Source of the DNA: CAWCLK01 sp963796225
GTDB taxonomy: Bacteria; Actinomycetota; Nitriliruptoria; Nitriliruptorales; Nitriliruptoraceae
Length of the DNA stretch: 45,138 bases
Direction: 5' to 3'
NCBI GenBank assembly: GCA_963796225.1
Contig: CAWCLK010000040.1
Location: 1 to 45,138 of the forward strand
A model generated the notes under the pieces. The model saw only the letters and a program-made list of their open reading frames with translations, ran no database searches and was not told where the DNA came from. Shown one piece after another: positions 1 to 9,282 of the stretch. The stretch's first letter is position 1; every line of letters begins with the position of its first letter. Made by a program: the position numbers and the translations under genes.

Positions 1-1
1 G

Positions 2-85
2 TGGGCGAGAGAGGACTTGAACCTCCACCCTCTTACGAGGACACGGACCTGAACCGTGCGCGTCTGCCAATTCCGCCACTCGCCC
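2..85 (-). tRNA. leuT: tRNA-Leu (anticodon CAG)
   Basis: Read on the minus strand this folds as a class II tRNA. The acceptor arm GGGCGAG pairs with CTCGCCC. The anticodon stem CACGG/CCGTG encloses the loop TTCAGGT with anticodon CAG, followed by a long leucine-type variable arm and a T-arm containing GGTTCAAGTCC. The discriminator base is A at position 2; position 1 is C, so an encoded CCA end cannot be judged from the window. A tRNA-Leu(CAG) next to fhaA matches the arrangement I recall in mycobacteria. Confidence 0.95.
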
Positions 86-258
86 GAGTGGAGCGCGAAC
101 GGTACCGAACGGCTGGCCCGAGCGGCAACGCGACGGCGGTGCCCGGACGACCGATCGGACACACCGGGCCGATCCCGGGCATACGCTTCGGGCGAGAATG
201 TGACGGCCGCGATGCGGACGCGGCCGTCGTGTGCCAGCGAGCCGCGGCTGAGGATGCC
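86..258. other. intergenic region upstream of fhaA with a 9-bp inverted repeat
   Basis: This 173-bp gap between the divergent tRNA-Leu and fhaA must hold the promoter of the fhaA-pknB operon and the tRNA promoter. I see no convincing -35/-10 pair. A perfect inverted repeat, GACGGCCGC at 202-210 and GCGGCCGTC at 220-228, could form a hairpin in the fhaA leader about 30 nt before the start codon. It has no T-tract, so it is not an obvious terminator. Confidence 0.4.
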
Positions 259-1032
259 ATGGGCGTGCTCCAGGACTTCGAACGCCGCCTCGAGGGGGCG
301 GTCGAGGGGTTCTTCGCGCGCGCATTCCGGTCCGGACTGCAGCCGATCGAGCTGGCCAAGGCCGTCCAGCGCTACGCCGAGGACAACCGCCACGTCGCCG
401 AGGACGGCGTCGTGGTGCCCAACCGCTACCGCGTGGCCATCTCCGAGCGCGACCAGGAACGCCTGGCCACCTACGGCGACCAGCTCGGCACCGAGCTCGC
501 CGGCGTGGTGGAACGCACCGCCACCGAACGGGACTGGCTCCTGCGCGGCCCCGCCCGCGTCGAGGTGCAGACCGGGGCCGTCCGCCCCGGCCAGTACGAC
601 ATCAGCGGCCGGGTCGAGGCCGGCCCGCGCCCACCGCCGGCCTCGCCCCGCCCCGCTCCCTCCGCCCCCGCCCCGTCGGCACCCGACGACGGCGGACACG
701 TCGCGTCCGGTGACGTCGGCGCGGCAACCACCGTCATGCCCGGCGTCCGGGGGACGCCGACGCTGATCGGCCCCGAGGGCGAACACGTCGCCCTGCGCGC
801 GTCCCGCCACACGATCGGTCGCCTGCCCGACTGCGACCTGCACCTCGACGACTCCACCGTGTCGCGGCAGCACGCCGCGGTGGTGCGACGCGGCGATCAG
901 TGGTGGGTGCTCGACCTGGGCTCGACCAACGGCACCCGGGTCAATGGTCAGTCGGCCGCGGAGCACCCACTCGCGGACGGGGACAGCATCGAACTCGGTG
1001 ACGTCGTCGTCACCTTCCGAACGGTCGCCTGA
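259..1032 (+). CDS. fhaA: FhaA-like protein: DUF3662 plus C-terminal FHA domain
   Basis: The 257-residue product starts at ATG 259 after GAGG. The open frame runs further upstream, but that stretch crosses the tRNA and has no protein character. Residues about 1-115 match the FhaA N-terminal DUF3662 fold (LQDFERRLEGAVEGFFARAF). A Pro/Ala-rich linker follows. A C-terminal FHA domain from about residue 170 carries the phosphothreonine-binding signature GR...STVSRQHA...LGSTNGTRVNG. In mycobacteria FhaA binds phosphorylated MviN and is a substrate of the PASTA kinase. It is the first gene of an operon with fhaB, pstP, rodA, pbpA and pknB; fhaB begins at the next base after its stop codon. Confidence 0.93.
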   Translation: MGVLQDFERRLEGAVEGFFARAFRSGLQPIELAKAVQRYAEDNRHVAEDGVVVPNRYRVAISERDQERLATYGDQLGTELAGVVERTATERDWLLRGPARVEVQTGAVRPGQYDISGRVEAGPRPPPASPRPAPSAPAPSAPDDGGHVASGDVGAATTVMPGVRGTPTLIGPEGEHVALRASRHTIGRLPDCDLHLDDSTVSRQHAAVVRRGDQWWVLDLGSTNGTRVNGQSAAEHPLADGDSIELGDVVVTFRTVA

Positions 1033-1497
1033 ATGCCGATCGGTCTGCTCACCCTGTTCAAGCTGGTGCTGCTGGCTGGTCTGTACCTGTTCCTGCTTCG
1101 GGTCGTGCGCGTGATCGCCGCCGACCTCTACGGTCCGACGCGACGCAAGCAGCCCCGGACGCGCCAGCCCGTGGCGTCGTCCAGCGACCAACGGAAGGTG
1201 CGCCGCCATCCGCGCGAGCTCGTCGTCCACCACCCGACCGGCCAGCCGGAGGTCGTCGCCCTCAACGGGGCGGCCGTGACCCTCGGCCGCTCCACGGTCG
1301 CCTCGGTGGTCGTCGACGACGTGTACGTCTCCGACGAGCACGCCCAGGTGATGCCGCTGGACGACGGGTGGGTGGTGCGCGACCTCGGCTCGACCAACGG
1401 CACCTTCCTCAACGGCGCCAAGGTCACCCAGCCGACGGCACTGGCCGCCGGGGACCACCTGCGCATCGGCAAGACGCGTATCGAGGTCCGGCGATGA
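1033..1497 (+). CDS. fhaB: FhaB-like membrane-anchored FHA protein
   Basis: This 154-residue protein has one N-terminal hydrophobic segment (residues about 3-25, LLTLFKLVLLAGLYLFLL) and a C-terminal FHA domain from about residue 75. The FHA signature is intact: LGRS, S-D-E-H-A and LGSTNGTFLNG. This is the FhaB/FipA architecture, an adaptor that reads threonine phosphorylation by the PASTA kinase at the division and elongation sites. The gene is translationally packed: its ATG directly follows the fhaA stop and its own stop overlaps the pstP start as ATGA. Confidence 0.93.
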   Translation: MPIGLLTLFKLVLLAGLYLFLLRVVRVIAADLYGPTRRKQPRTRQPVASSSDQRKVRRHPRELVVHHPTGQPEVVALNGAAVTLGRSTVASVVVDDVYVSDEHAQVMPLDDGWVVRDLGSTNGTFLNGAKVTQPTALAAGDHLRIGKTRIEVRR

Positions 1498-2729
1498 TGC
1501 GCGTCCACGCCAGTGGGCACACCGACGTCGGTCGGGTGCGCGAGGCGAACGAGGACGCCTACCACGTCGGCGATTCGGTGTTCGCGGTGGCCGACGGCAT
1601 GGGCGGCCACCTCGCGGGCGAGGTCGCGTCGTCCACGGCGCTCGAACCCATCGCCGAGCTCGATGGCCACGTCTACTCGGACGCCTCGGAGGCCCGCGCG
1701 GCCCTGCGCTCGGCGCTCCTGGATGCCAACAAGGCCGTCGTGACCAAGGCCGCCGACGACCCCCAGTTCCAGGGGATGGGCACGACCCTCACCGCCGTCA
1801 TGGTCGAGGGTCGTCGGGCCCACATCGCCCACGTCGGCGACTCCCGCGCCTACCTGTTCCGCGACCGCACCTTCAGCCAGCTCACGACCGACCACACCCT
1901 GGTCCAGCGGATGATCGACGAGGGCCGGCTGACCCGCGAAGAGGCCGCCCGCCACCCGCAGCGCTCGGTCATCACCCGGGCGATCGGGGTCGAGTCCGAC
2001 GTCGACGTGGACGCGATGTCGCTGGACCTGATGCCGGGCGACGTCATGGTCCTGTGCTCCGACGGGCTGACCGGGCCGGTCGGGGACGACGCCATCGCCG
2101 ACATGCTCGAGGCCATCGACTCGCCCAACGTGGACACCGAGTCGCGGGTCGACGACGTCGCCGCACGGATGGTCGACGCGGCCAACGCCGCCGGCGGTCC
2201 GGACAACGTCACCGTCGTCGTGCTCGCGTTCGAGGAGCTGGCGACCGCCCCGGCGCCCCGTGCGGCCACCAACGCCCCGCTGATCGTCAAGAGCCGCTCC
2301 GACGACGCCGAGGGCGGCGACTGGGCGTCGCGGCTGGGTCGCCTCGGCGACCTCGGCGGACGGCGCGGGGGCCCCGACGCCGACGGCGGCGGCGAACGCG
2401 GCTCGGTGACCCGGGGCCAGCGCGTCGCGGCGATCATCGTGGTCGTCGGGCTGCTGGTCGGAGCCGTGGTCGCGGGTGGCCGCTGGGTCCTGTCGCGCTC
2501 CTACTACGTCGGGCTCGACGGCGAGCAGGTCGTCATCTACCAGGGCGTGCCCAGCAGCATCGGCCCGTTCGAGCTGTCCTGGCCCTACGACGAGACCACC
2601 CTGACCACCGAGGACCTGCCCGACCGCGTCGTCCGGGACCTCGAGGAGGGCGTGTCGGCCACCAGCGCCACGGACGCCGCCACGCTGGTCGACAACTACC
2701 GCCGGTACAGCTCCGACGAGCAACCGTGA
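1494..2729 (+). CDS. pstP: PstP-like PP2C Ser/Thr phosphatase, membrane anchored
   Basis: The product is 411 residues. The cytosolic PP2C domain (about 1-240) shows the metal-binding motifs: the N-terminal RVREANEDA, ADGMGGH, GDSRAYL, SDGLTGPV and GGPDNVTVVV. A charged linker, one transmembrane helix at about residues 312-334 and a short extracytoplasmic tail follow, as in mycobacterial PstP. It removes phosphate from PknB and its substrates, including the FHA proteins encoded beside it. ATG 1494 overlaps the fhaB stop; ATG 1497 is an equally possible start one codon later. The rodA GTG overlaps its stop. Confidence 0.94.
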   Translation: MMRVHASGHTDVGRVREANEDAYHVGDSVFAVADGMGGHLAGEVASSTALEPIAELDGHVYSDASEARAALRSALLDANKAVVTKAADDPQFQGMGTTLTAVMVEGRRAHIAHVGDSRAYLFRDRTFSQLTTDHTLVQRMIDEGRLTREEAARHPQRSVITRAIGVESDVDVDAMSLDLMPGDVMVLCSDGLTGPVGDDAIADMLEAIDSPNVDTESRVDDVAARMVDAANAAGGPDNVTVVVLAFEELATAPAPRAATNAPLIVKSRSDDAEGGDWASRLGRLGDLGGRRGGPDADGGGERGSVTRGQRVAAIIVVVGLLVGAVVAGGRWVLSRSYYVGLDGEQVVIYQGVPSSIGPFELSWPYDETTLTTEDLPDRVVRDLEEGVSATSATDAATLVDNYRRYSSDEQP

Positions 2730-4075
2730 GCGACCAGCTGCTCCCCGACACGTCCGCCGCCTCCGCCGAACGGCGGCTGCTGACCGGTGCCGTCCTGCTG
2801 GCGATGGCCGCCTACACGATCCTCGGCTGGTCCCAGTCCCCGAACATTCCCGCCGGCACCTGGACCTACGGGCTGTCGATGGCGGTCGCCGCCGCCGCGG
2901 CCCACCTGCTCGTTCGCCGCACCGCCCCGGACGCCGACCCCATCATCCTGCCCGCCGCCTTCCTGCTCAACGGGCTCGGGCTGGTGCTCATCCGACGGAT
3001 CGACTTCGCCAACCCGACCAACCAGGTCGCCCCCGCCCAGGTCACGTGGACCTTCGTGGGCCTGGTCGCGTTCGCGATCACGCTGCTGGTCGTGCGGTCC
3101 GCCCGCAGCCTGACCCGGTACCACTACACCATCGGGCTGCTCACCATCGTGCTGCTCCTGCTGCCCCTGGTGCCGGTCCTCGGGCAGCGCATCAACGGGG
3201 CGCAGCTGTGGGTCCGCGTCGGGCCCGTCGGGTTCCAGCCCGGCGAGGCGGCCAAGATCGGCCTGGTGGTCTTCCTCGCCGGCTACCTGGAACGCAAGCG
3301 CGCGCTGCTGTCGATCGCGACCCATCGGTACGGCCCGCTGATGCTGCCGGAACCGCGCCACCTCGGGCCCGTGCTCGGGGCGGCGGGCATCGCCCTCGGC
3401 ATCGTGGTGTTCCAGCGCGACCTCGGCTCCGGGCTGCTGTTCTTCGGCGTGGCCGTGACGATGCTGTACGTCGCGACCGGCCGGCTCGCCTACCCCCTCA
3501 TCGGCGGCGCGGCGTTCTCGGTCGGGGCGGTGCTGGCGTGGTGGCAGTTCACGCACGTGCAGCAGCGCGTCGCGATCTGGCTCGATCCCTGGAGCCGCCT
3601 CAACGACGCGGGCTTCCAGATCGCCCAGTCGACCTTCGCGCTCGGGACCGGCGGGATGACCGGCACCGGCCTGGGACTCGGCCGCCCCGACGACATCCCC
3701 TTCGCCGCGACCGACGCCATCTTCGCGGTCCTCGGTGAGGAGCTGGGCCTGCTCGGGGCGACGGCCGTGCTCGTGACCTTCCTGGTGATCGTCGTCCGGG
3801 GCTACCGCATCGCGCTGACGGCCACCGACGAGGTCGGGACGCTGCTGGCGGCCGGGCTGACGACCGTGCTCGGCCTGCAGGTGTTCGTGATCATCGGCGG
3901 CATCACCCGCGTGGTGCCGTTCACGGGCATCACGCTGCCGTTCGTCTCCTACGGCGGCTCGTCGTTGGTGGCCAACTACGTGATCATCGCGCTGCTGCTG
4001 CGCGTGTCGGACGAGAGCCGCCGTGCCCGTCGCCCCGTGGCCGCCTCCGGCGCGAAGGCGGGGGGTGCGGTGTGA
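2726..4075 (+). CDS. rodA: RodA/FtsW SEDS-family peptidoglycan polymerase
   Basis: A 449-residue multi-pass membrane protein of the SEDS family, the glycan-strand polymerase that works with a class B PBP in elongation. The SEDS landmarks are present: an extracytoplasmic block WVRVGPVGFQPGEAAKI, QRDLGSGLLFF, the AVLGEELGLLG segment and LPFVSYGGSSLVANY near the C-terminus. The GTG start at 2726 overlaps the pstP stop. Its own stop overlaps the pbpA start, so the polymerase and its transpeptidase partner are translationally coupled. Position inside the pknB operon favours RodA over FtsW. Confidence 0.94.
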   Translation: MSDQLLPDTSAASAERRLLTGAVLLAMAAYTILGWSQSPNIPAGTWTYGLSMAVAAAAAHLLVRRTAPDADPIILPAAFLLNGLGLVLIRRIDFANPTNQVAPAQVTWTFVGLVAFAITLLVVRSARSLTRYHYTIGLLTIVLLLLPLVPVLGQRINGAQLWVRVGPVGFQPGEAAKIGLVVFLAGYLERKRALLSIATHRYGPLMLPEPRHLGPVLGAAGIALGIVVFQRDLGSGLLFFGVAVTMLYVATGRLAYPLIGGAAFSVGAVLAWWQFTHVQQRVAIWLDPWSRLNDAGFQIAQSTFALGTGGMTGTGLGLGRPDDIPFAATDAIFAVLGEELGLLGATAVLVTFLVIVVRGYRIALTATDEVGTLLAAGLTTVLGLQVFVIIGGITRVVPFTGITLPFVSYGGSSLVANYVIIALLLRVSDESRRARRPVAASGAKAGGAV

Positions 4076-5517
4076 GCCACCAGATCCGTCGCGTGGCCAC
4101 GATCATGCTCGTGCTGTTCGGGGTCCTGTTCATCAACCTCAACGTGATCCAGCTCGTGCGGGGCAAGGACCTGGTCAACAACCCCGCCAACCGCCGCCTG
4201 CTCGAACGCGAGTACGAGATCGAGCGGGGCGAGATCCTCGTCGGCGAGACCGAGATCGCCCGGTCCGAGGAGACCGACGACGAGCTGACGTACCTGCGCC
4301 GCTACCTCGAACCGGCCACGTACGCGCACCTGACCGGCTTCTACTCCTTCGTCCTCGGCCGCGCGGGACTCGAACGCACCCTCAACGAGACCCTCACCGG
4401 CGCCTCCACGACCGCGCTCGCCGAGAACCTCACCGAGCTGCTGATCGGGCGCGACGAGAAGGGCAACACGGTCCGGTTGACCGTCGAGGCCAAGGTGCAG
4501 GCCGCGGCGCGCGACGCCCTCGGTGACCGCACCGGGGCCGTGGTGGCACTGGACCCGCGGTCCGGCGCGGTCCTGGCCAGCTACTCCAACCCGACCTACG
4601 ACCCCAACGAGCTGTCCAGCCACGACGCCAACGCCATCCTCGAGTCGTGGCGGGCATTGCAGGACGACCCGTCGCAGCCGCTGCTCGACCGGGTCAACCG
4701 GGGCTTCTACCCGCCCGGGTCGACCTTCAAGCTCGTGGTCGCCGCAGCCGCGCTCGAGCAGGGCCTGCAACCCTCCACCGCCCTCGAGAACCGCGCCTCC
4801 TACACCCCGCCGCAGACCAACCGGGCGATCCCGAACTTCTCCCCGGGCCCGTGCGCCGACGGAGCGCCGACGATCTCGCTGCTCGACGCCCTGCGCGTGT
4901 CGTGCAACACCGCCTTCGCCGAGCTCGGCGTCCGGCTCGGCGCCGAGACGCTGGGCGACATGGCCACCCGGCTCGGGTTCAACCGCGAGGTCCCCTACGA
5001 GCTGCCCGTCGAGCCCTCCCACTTCTCGGGGGACCTCGACCCGCCGGCCCTGGCGCAGTCGTCCATCGGCCAGCGCGACGTCCGGTGGACCCCGATGCAT
5101 GCCGCCCTGGTGGTCTCGGCCATCGTCAACGACGGCCAGATGGTCGCCCCGCACGTGGTGCAGGAGGTGCTGGACCCAGCGTCGCGCACCCTGCGGGACA
5201 GCGGCCAGGAGCTGTGGAAGAACGACGGCGGCGACGCGCGCGCCATGAGCGAACGCACCGCAGAACAGCTGCGCGAGATGATGGTGTCGGTGGTCGAGGG
5301 CGGGACCGGCACCAACGCCCAGATCGAGGGCGTGACCGTCGGTGGCAAGACCGGCACGGCCGAGAACCCCAACGACGACACCGCCACGGCGTGGTTCGTC
5401 GGCTTCGCCGAGGACCAGGTCGCCGTGGCCGTCGTCGTCCCCGACGCCGGCGGGCAGGGTGGCGGGGCGGTCGCGGCACCGATCGCCCGGGCCGTGATGC
5501 AGGCCGCGCTGTCGTGA
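4072..5517 (+). CDS. pbpA: PbpA-like class B penicillin-binding protein (transpeptidase)
   Basis: A 481-residue class B PBP. It has an N-terminal membrane anchor (IMLVLFGVLFINLNVIQL), a dimerisation region and a C-terminal transpeptidase domain. All three penicillin-binding motifs are visible: S217-T-F-K, S277-C-N and K426-T-G. It cross-links peptidoglycan made by the adjacent RodA. Length and order match mycobacterial PbpA, which is also encoded beside rodA and pknB. The GTG start at 4072 overlaps the rodA stop. Confidence 0.94.
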   Translation: MSHQIRRVATIMLVLFGVLFINLNVIQLVRGKDLVNNPANRRLLEREYEIERGEILVGETEIARSEETDDELTYLRRYLEPATYAHLTGFYSFVLGRAGLERTLNETLTGASTTALAENLTELLIGRDEKGNTVRLTVEAKVQAAARDALGDRTGAVVALDPRSGAVLASYSNPTYDPNELSSHDANAILESWRALQDDPSQPLLDRVNRGFYPPGSTFKLVVAAAALEQGLQPSTALENRASYTPPQTNRAIPNFSPGPCADGAPTISLLDALRVSCNTAFAELGVRLGAETLGDMATRLGFNREVPYELPVEPSHFSGDLDPPALAQSSIGQRDVRWTPMHAALVVSAIVNDGQMVAPHVVQEVLDPASRTLRDSGQELWKNDGGDARAMSERTAEQLREMMVSVVEGGTGTNAQIEGVTVGGKTGTAENPNDDTATAWFVGFAEDQVAVAVVVPDAGGQGGGAVAAPIARAVMQAALS

Positions 5518-5605
5518 CCTGCCCCACCCCGACGACCGCCGGTGTCGTGTCTCGTCACCGTCCTGCGCCATCATGTGCCCCGCAGCAGACCTTCAGGAGG
5601 CGCAC

Positions 5606-7339
5606 GTGAACGACCGGGTGCTCGGTGGACGGTTCCACCTGGACCGCCTGCTCGGACGCGGCGGCATGGCCGAGGTGTACGCGGCCTACGACGCGAACCT
5701 CGACCGGCAGGTCGCGATCAAGGTCCTGCTGCCCCGCTTCAACGACGACGAGTCCTTCCAGGAGCGTTTCACGGAGGAGGGCCGGCGCGCCGCCGGGCTC
5801 AACCACCCGAACGTCGTGACGGTGCTGGACACCGGGTTGGACCAGGAGACCGACCTGCGCTTCATCGTGATGGAGATGGTCCACGGCCGCTCCCTGCAGG
5901 AGACGATCAAGGCCGGTGGCCTGACCGAGCAGCGGGCGCTGGAGGTCTGTGCCGACGTGTGCTCGGCCCTGCAGTACGCCCACGACCGGGGCCTGGTCCA
6001 CCGCGACATCAAGCCCGGCAACATCCTCATGGCCGACGACGGGACCGTGAAGGTCACCGACTTCGGGATCGCCCGGGCCATCGACTCCGACAGCAACGTC
6101 ACGCAGACCGCCGCGGTGCTCGGTACCGCCGCCTACCTGTCGCCCGAGCAGGCCCAGGGACGCCCCGTCGACGCGCGTTCGGACGTCTACGCCCTCGGCG
6201 TGGTCCTGTACGAGCTGCTGACCGGCCAGCAGCCCTTCCAGGGCGACACCGCCGTCACCGTCGCCTACCAGCACGTGCAGGAGCTCGCGCGCCCGCCCCG
6301 CGACCTCAACCCCGGCCTGTCCACGCCTGCCGAGGCCATCTGCGTGCGCGCCATGGCCAAGAACCCGGCCAACCGCTACCAGTCGGCGGCCGAGCTGCGT
6401 GAGGACCTGCTGCGTGCCCTGTCGGGCGGCGACGTGGCCGCCCCGGCCGTGCTGCGAGCCACCGAGACCGCCCTGCTCGACCCGGTCGATCCGACGAGCA
6501 CGACGGGGGTCCGCACCCAGCGTCGCCGTCGAGCTCTCGGCTACACGCTGCTCGGCGTCGGCTCGGTGCTGGCGGCGGCCCTGGCCGTGTTCCTGCTGCT
6601 GCAGAGCTTCGGGGACGACGGCGGCGCGTCCCGCACCGTGCCGGACGTCACCCGTCGGTCGGCGGCCGAGGCCAACCAGCAGCTCGAGCTGTTCGGCCTG
6701 CGGGGCAGCGTGACCGACCTCGAGGCCAGCGCGGACGTTCCCGAAGGGCAGGTCACCCGCCAGTCCCCCGCCGCCGGCACCGACGTGCCCGAGGGCGCGA
6801 CCGTGCAACTGTGGCTGTCGTCGGGGCCACCCGAGGTGACGATCCCCGAGATCGTCGGCCTCGAGGAGGCCGAGGCCGTCGCCGCCCTGCGCCAGGCCGA
6901 CCTCATCCCGGGCGAACGCACGAAGGTGTTCGACGACGAGGCACCGGTCGGGACCGTGATCGGATCCACCCCCTCGCCCGGCACCCGCGTGGGTGCACAG
7001 ACCCGGGTCGACCTGCAGATCAGCGCCGGCGAGGAGGTCGTGCGGATCCCCTCGGTGAGGTTCCAGACCGAGGCCGAAGCGCGGCTGACACTGAAGGACC
7101 TCGGCCTCGAGGTGCTGGTCGTGCAGGAGTTCAACGACACCGTGGACCCCGGTGTCGTCGCCGACCAGGACCCCCCGGCGAGCACCGAGGTCAAGGTGGG
7201 CTCCGAGGTCACCCTGGTGGTCTCGCGCGGTCCGGAGGAGACCGAGGAGCCCTCGCCGACGCCCACGCAGGAGCCGTCGCCCACGCCCAGCCCCACGCCA
7301 CCGCCGCCCTCGCCGACGCCGACCGAGACCGCCAGCTGA
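5606..7339 (+). CDS. pknB: PknB-like Ser/Thr protein kinase with three PASTA domains
   Basis: A Hanks-type kinase of 577 residues. GTG 5606 is preceded by AGGAGG at 5595-5600, a good ribosome site, so I prefer it to an upstream start at 5573. The kinase domain (about 1-270) has GRGGMAEVY, K39 in VAIKVL, HRDIKPGN with D134, DFGIARA and GTAAYLSPEQ. One transmembrane helix lies at about residues 311-334. Three PASTA repeats follow (about 345-545), each opening with a VP/IP-x-V/I motif, then a Pro/Thr tail. PASTA domains sense muropeptides or lipid II. Only one kinase is encoded here; the pknA gene found beside pknB in mycobacteria is absent. Confidence 0.95.
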   Translation: MNDRVLGGRFHLDRLLGRGGMAEVYAAYDANLDRQVAIKVLLPRFNDDESFQERFTEEGRRAAGLNHPNVVTVLDTGLDQETDLRFIVMEMVHGRSLQETIKAGGLTEQRALEVCADVCSALQYAHDRGLVHRDIKPGNILMADDGTVKVTDFGIARAIDSDSNVTQTAAVLGTAAYLSPEQAQGRPVDARSDVYALGVVLYELLTGQQPFQGDTAVTVAYQHVQELARPPRDLNPGLSTPAEAICVRAMAKNPANRYQSAAELREDLLRALSGGDVAAPAVLRATETALLDPVDPTSTTGVRTQRRRRALGYTLLGVGSVLAAALAVFLLLQSFGDDGGASRTVPDVTRRSAAEANQQLELFGLRGSVTDLEASADVPEGQVTRQSPAAGTDVPEGATVQLWLSSGPPEVTIPEIVGLEEAEAVAALRQADLIPGERTKVFDDEAPVGTVIGSTPSPGTRVGAQTRVDLQISAGEEVVRIPSVRFQTEAEARLTLKDLGLEVLVVQEFNDTVDPGVVADQDPPASTEVKVGSEVTLVVSRGPEETEEPSPTPTQEPSPTPSPTPPPPSPTPTETAS

Positions 7340-7394
7340 CCTCGGGCTCGCGGGCCAGAGGCAGCGTTCGTTGGCGGGGGTGGCGTCGGCGGGC

Positions 7395-8483
7395 TCAGGC
7401 CGGCTCGGAGGCCGGCCCCGGGTCGAGCGCGAGTGCGTCGCCGCCGAGCAGGTCACGTACCCCCACCACCATGGCACCGAGGCCGGCACCGGCGACCATG
7501 CCGATGGCGACGCGCACGAGTCCGTCGGGCAGCGTCCCGGGCGGGACGATGGGGGCGGTCAGCGCCCCGAGGTTCGTCACGCACCAGCCCAGCAGCACCA
7601 GCCCGGAGGCGCCGGCGACCGCCAGAGCGAAGGCTGAGCGCGACCGCACCGAGAGGCCGGCACCGGCCACCAGCAGCGCGATGAGCGGCACCGCGACCTG
7701 CAGGGGCTGGCCCACGACACCGGGCGCCAGACCCACGACCTGCGGGACACCCACGACCAGCGCGACCACGGTCCCGCCGAACGCCCCGACGAGGACGCCG
7801 GCGGCCGGCGAGCGCCAACCCAGTGCCACGACGCCGGCAAGGGCCAGCACGGCGGCGAGGACGGCGGGCAGCGGTGACGCGTCGGGGAAGTAGGTGAGCT
7901 GGCCGACGATGCCGACCTGCTGGCCGTCGACGGTGATCGGGACCGGCTCCGCCCAGACCGGCGTGGCCTGGGCCTCGTCGAGCGACGGGTCGACCTGGGT
8001 CGCGGCCCCACCCTCGGCATCAGCGCGGTACGGCAGCGTGGTCGGCGACATCCAGTGGATGCGGTGGTCGTGCCACGCGTACGAGCCGGAGGTGGAGACC
8101 AGCTCCCAGTCCGGCGGGACACCGGCACCGACCTCACCCGGCGGCGGGACGGCGCTGGGGTTGTAGCGCGACTGGTTCTGGTAGTGCGTGGCCGAGCGAA
8201 GGTTCTCGTAGACCGACCCGTCGGCGTCGTAGCGCAGGTACAGCTCCTCGCCGTCGTACCCGCGCACGACCGCCTCGTGGCCGGGGTCGACGACCAGCTG
8301 CAGGAACGAGTCCCCGCCGAGCACGGCGGCGTGGACGCCCTCGACGTCGGGGTCGAGGCCGGTGACCTCCGCCCGGTAGTTGGTGGGGCCCGGCGCGTCG
8401 GCAGCCGCCGGGCCTGCGAGCACGGCGACGAGCAGCAGGCCGAGCAGGCTGCCCCGGACCAGGAGTCGGCGCCGCGCCGTCAT
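7395..8483 (-). CDS. uncharacterised secreted/membrane protein of the copper operon
   Basis: A 362-residue protein of no recognised family. It has an N-terminal signal peptide (LVRGSLLGLLLVAVLAGPAAA), an extracytoplasmic region of roughly 190 residues and five or so hydrophobic helices in the C-terminal half. The soluble part contains a histidine-rich segment WHDHRIHWM that could bind metal. ATG 8483 overlaps the stop of the YcnI-type gene as ATGA. Last in a minus-strand operon with CopC-CopD and YcnI homologues, it is plausibly a copper-handling membrane protein; that role rests on context only. Confidence 0.6.
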   Translation of the reverse strand: MTARRRLLVRGSLLGLLLVAVLAGPAAADAPGPTNYRAEVTGLDPDVEGVHAAVLGGDSFLQLVVDPGHEAVVRGYDGEELYLRYDADGSVYENLRSATHYQNQSRYNPSAVPPPGEVGAGVPPDWELVSTSGSYAWHDHRIHWMSPTTLPYRADAEGGAATQVDPSLDEAQATPVWAEPVPITVDGQQVGIVGQLTYFPDASPLPAVLAAVLALAGVVALGWRSPAAGVLVGAFGGTVVALVVGVPQVVGLAPGVVGQPLQVAVPLIALLVAGAGLSVRSRSAFALAVAGASGLVLLGWCVTNLGALTAPIVPPGTLPDGLVRVAIGMVAGAGLGAMVVGVRDLLGGDALALDPGPASEPA

Positions 8484-9239
8484 GCCGACCGCTTCCGCAC
8501 GGCCACGGCCGCGCCGCCGATGGCCAGCAGCGCCAGCACGATCACGGTCACCACCATCCCGGTGTTCGACGGGTCCTCGCCCTCCTGGGCGGCGGCGTCC
8601 GCGTCCAGGGCCGTCACCTGCTCGGTCGCGGTCTCGGACGACGGTGGCGTCGTCCATCGCGGTCATCTCCTGGGTGGGCTCGGGCGAGGACGCCTCGGTC
8701 GCCGTGGCCGGCTCGGACGCGTGCTCGTGCTCCTCGCCGTCCTCGTGGTGGTCCACGGTGCCGGTCTCGCCCTCGGTCAGCTCCAGCAGGATGGCGGGCG
8801 TGCTGTCGCTGTCCTCGGTCCACCGGTACGAGGAGCCGTCCTCGCACTCCTGGTAGGCCGCCAGGTGCAGCTCGTCACCCGGCGAGCCCTGCTCGACGGT
8901 CAACGTGACCGGGAACTCGATGGGGTCGGTCGTCGCCCCACCGTCCGCCGTCCAGACGATCGCCTCCCCGTCGTTCTCGGCGTTCCAGCCGTTGATCGTG
9001 TGCGGTTCGATCGTCACGCCGTCGACGAGCTGCACGTCGAACCGGGTCGTGGCGACGGCCTCGCCCTCCGCGGGCATGACGCTGTCGCCGGTGGAGCAGC
9101 CGTGCGGGACCACCAGCGTGGTCTCGACCGGCTCGCCGACCGGCACGGCGTTCGGGTTGAAGCTGGGGTGGGCCCAGGCGGCGGTGGCGGGCAGGACGAG
9201 CAGCGCAGCGGTGGCCGCGGCGACACGAGTCGGGCGCAT
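8480..9239 (-). CDS. YcnI/DUF1775 copper-binding-type protein, frame break near 8640
   Basis: ATG 9239 opens a signal peptide ending in AWA, leaving a mature N-terminal His (HPSFNPN). That is typical of the YcnI family, in which the first His and a conserved Trp bind Cu(II). The DUF1775 domain covers about residues 28-170, followed by an acidic, His-containing linker (DHHEDGEEHEH). After TAMDDATVV the frame turns into Arg-rich nonsense. In the +1-shifted frame it continues as SETATEQVTALDAD, one transmembrane helix (VVTVIVLALLAIGG) and RKRSA before the stop at 8480. The span of 760 nt therefore carries one extra base, probably a sequence error. Confidence 0.82.
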
Positions 9240-9282
9240 GGACGGGTCTCCTGGTGCGGGGTGGGAGGGACGGAGCGGGCGG

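Noticed and set aside
1..258. Coding extension of fhaA upstream of 259
   Set aside because: That frame runs through the tRNA-Leu gene and its product has no similarity to the DUF3662 domain start.
7340..7394. Terminator between the convergent pknB and copper-operon ends
   Set aside because: I could not find a convincing stem-loop in this 55-bp gap.
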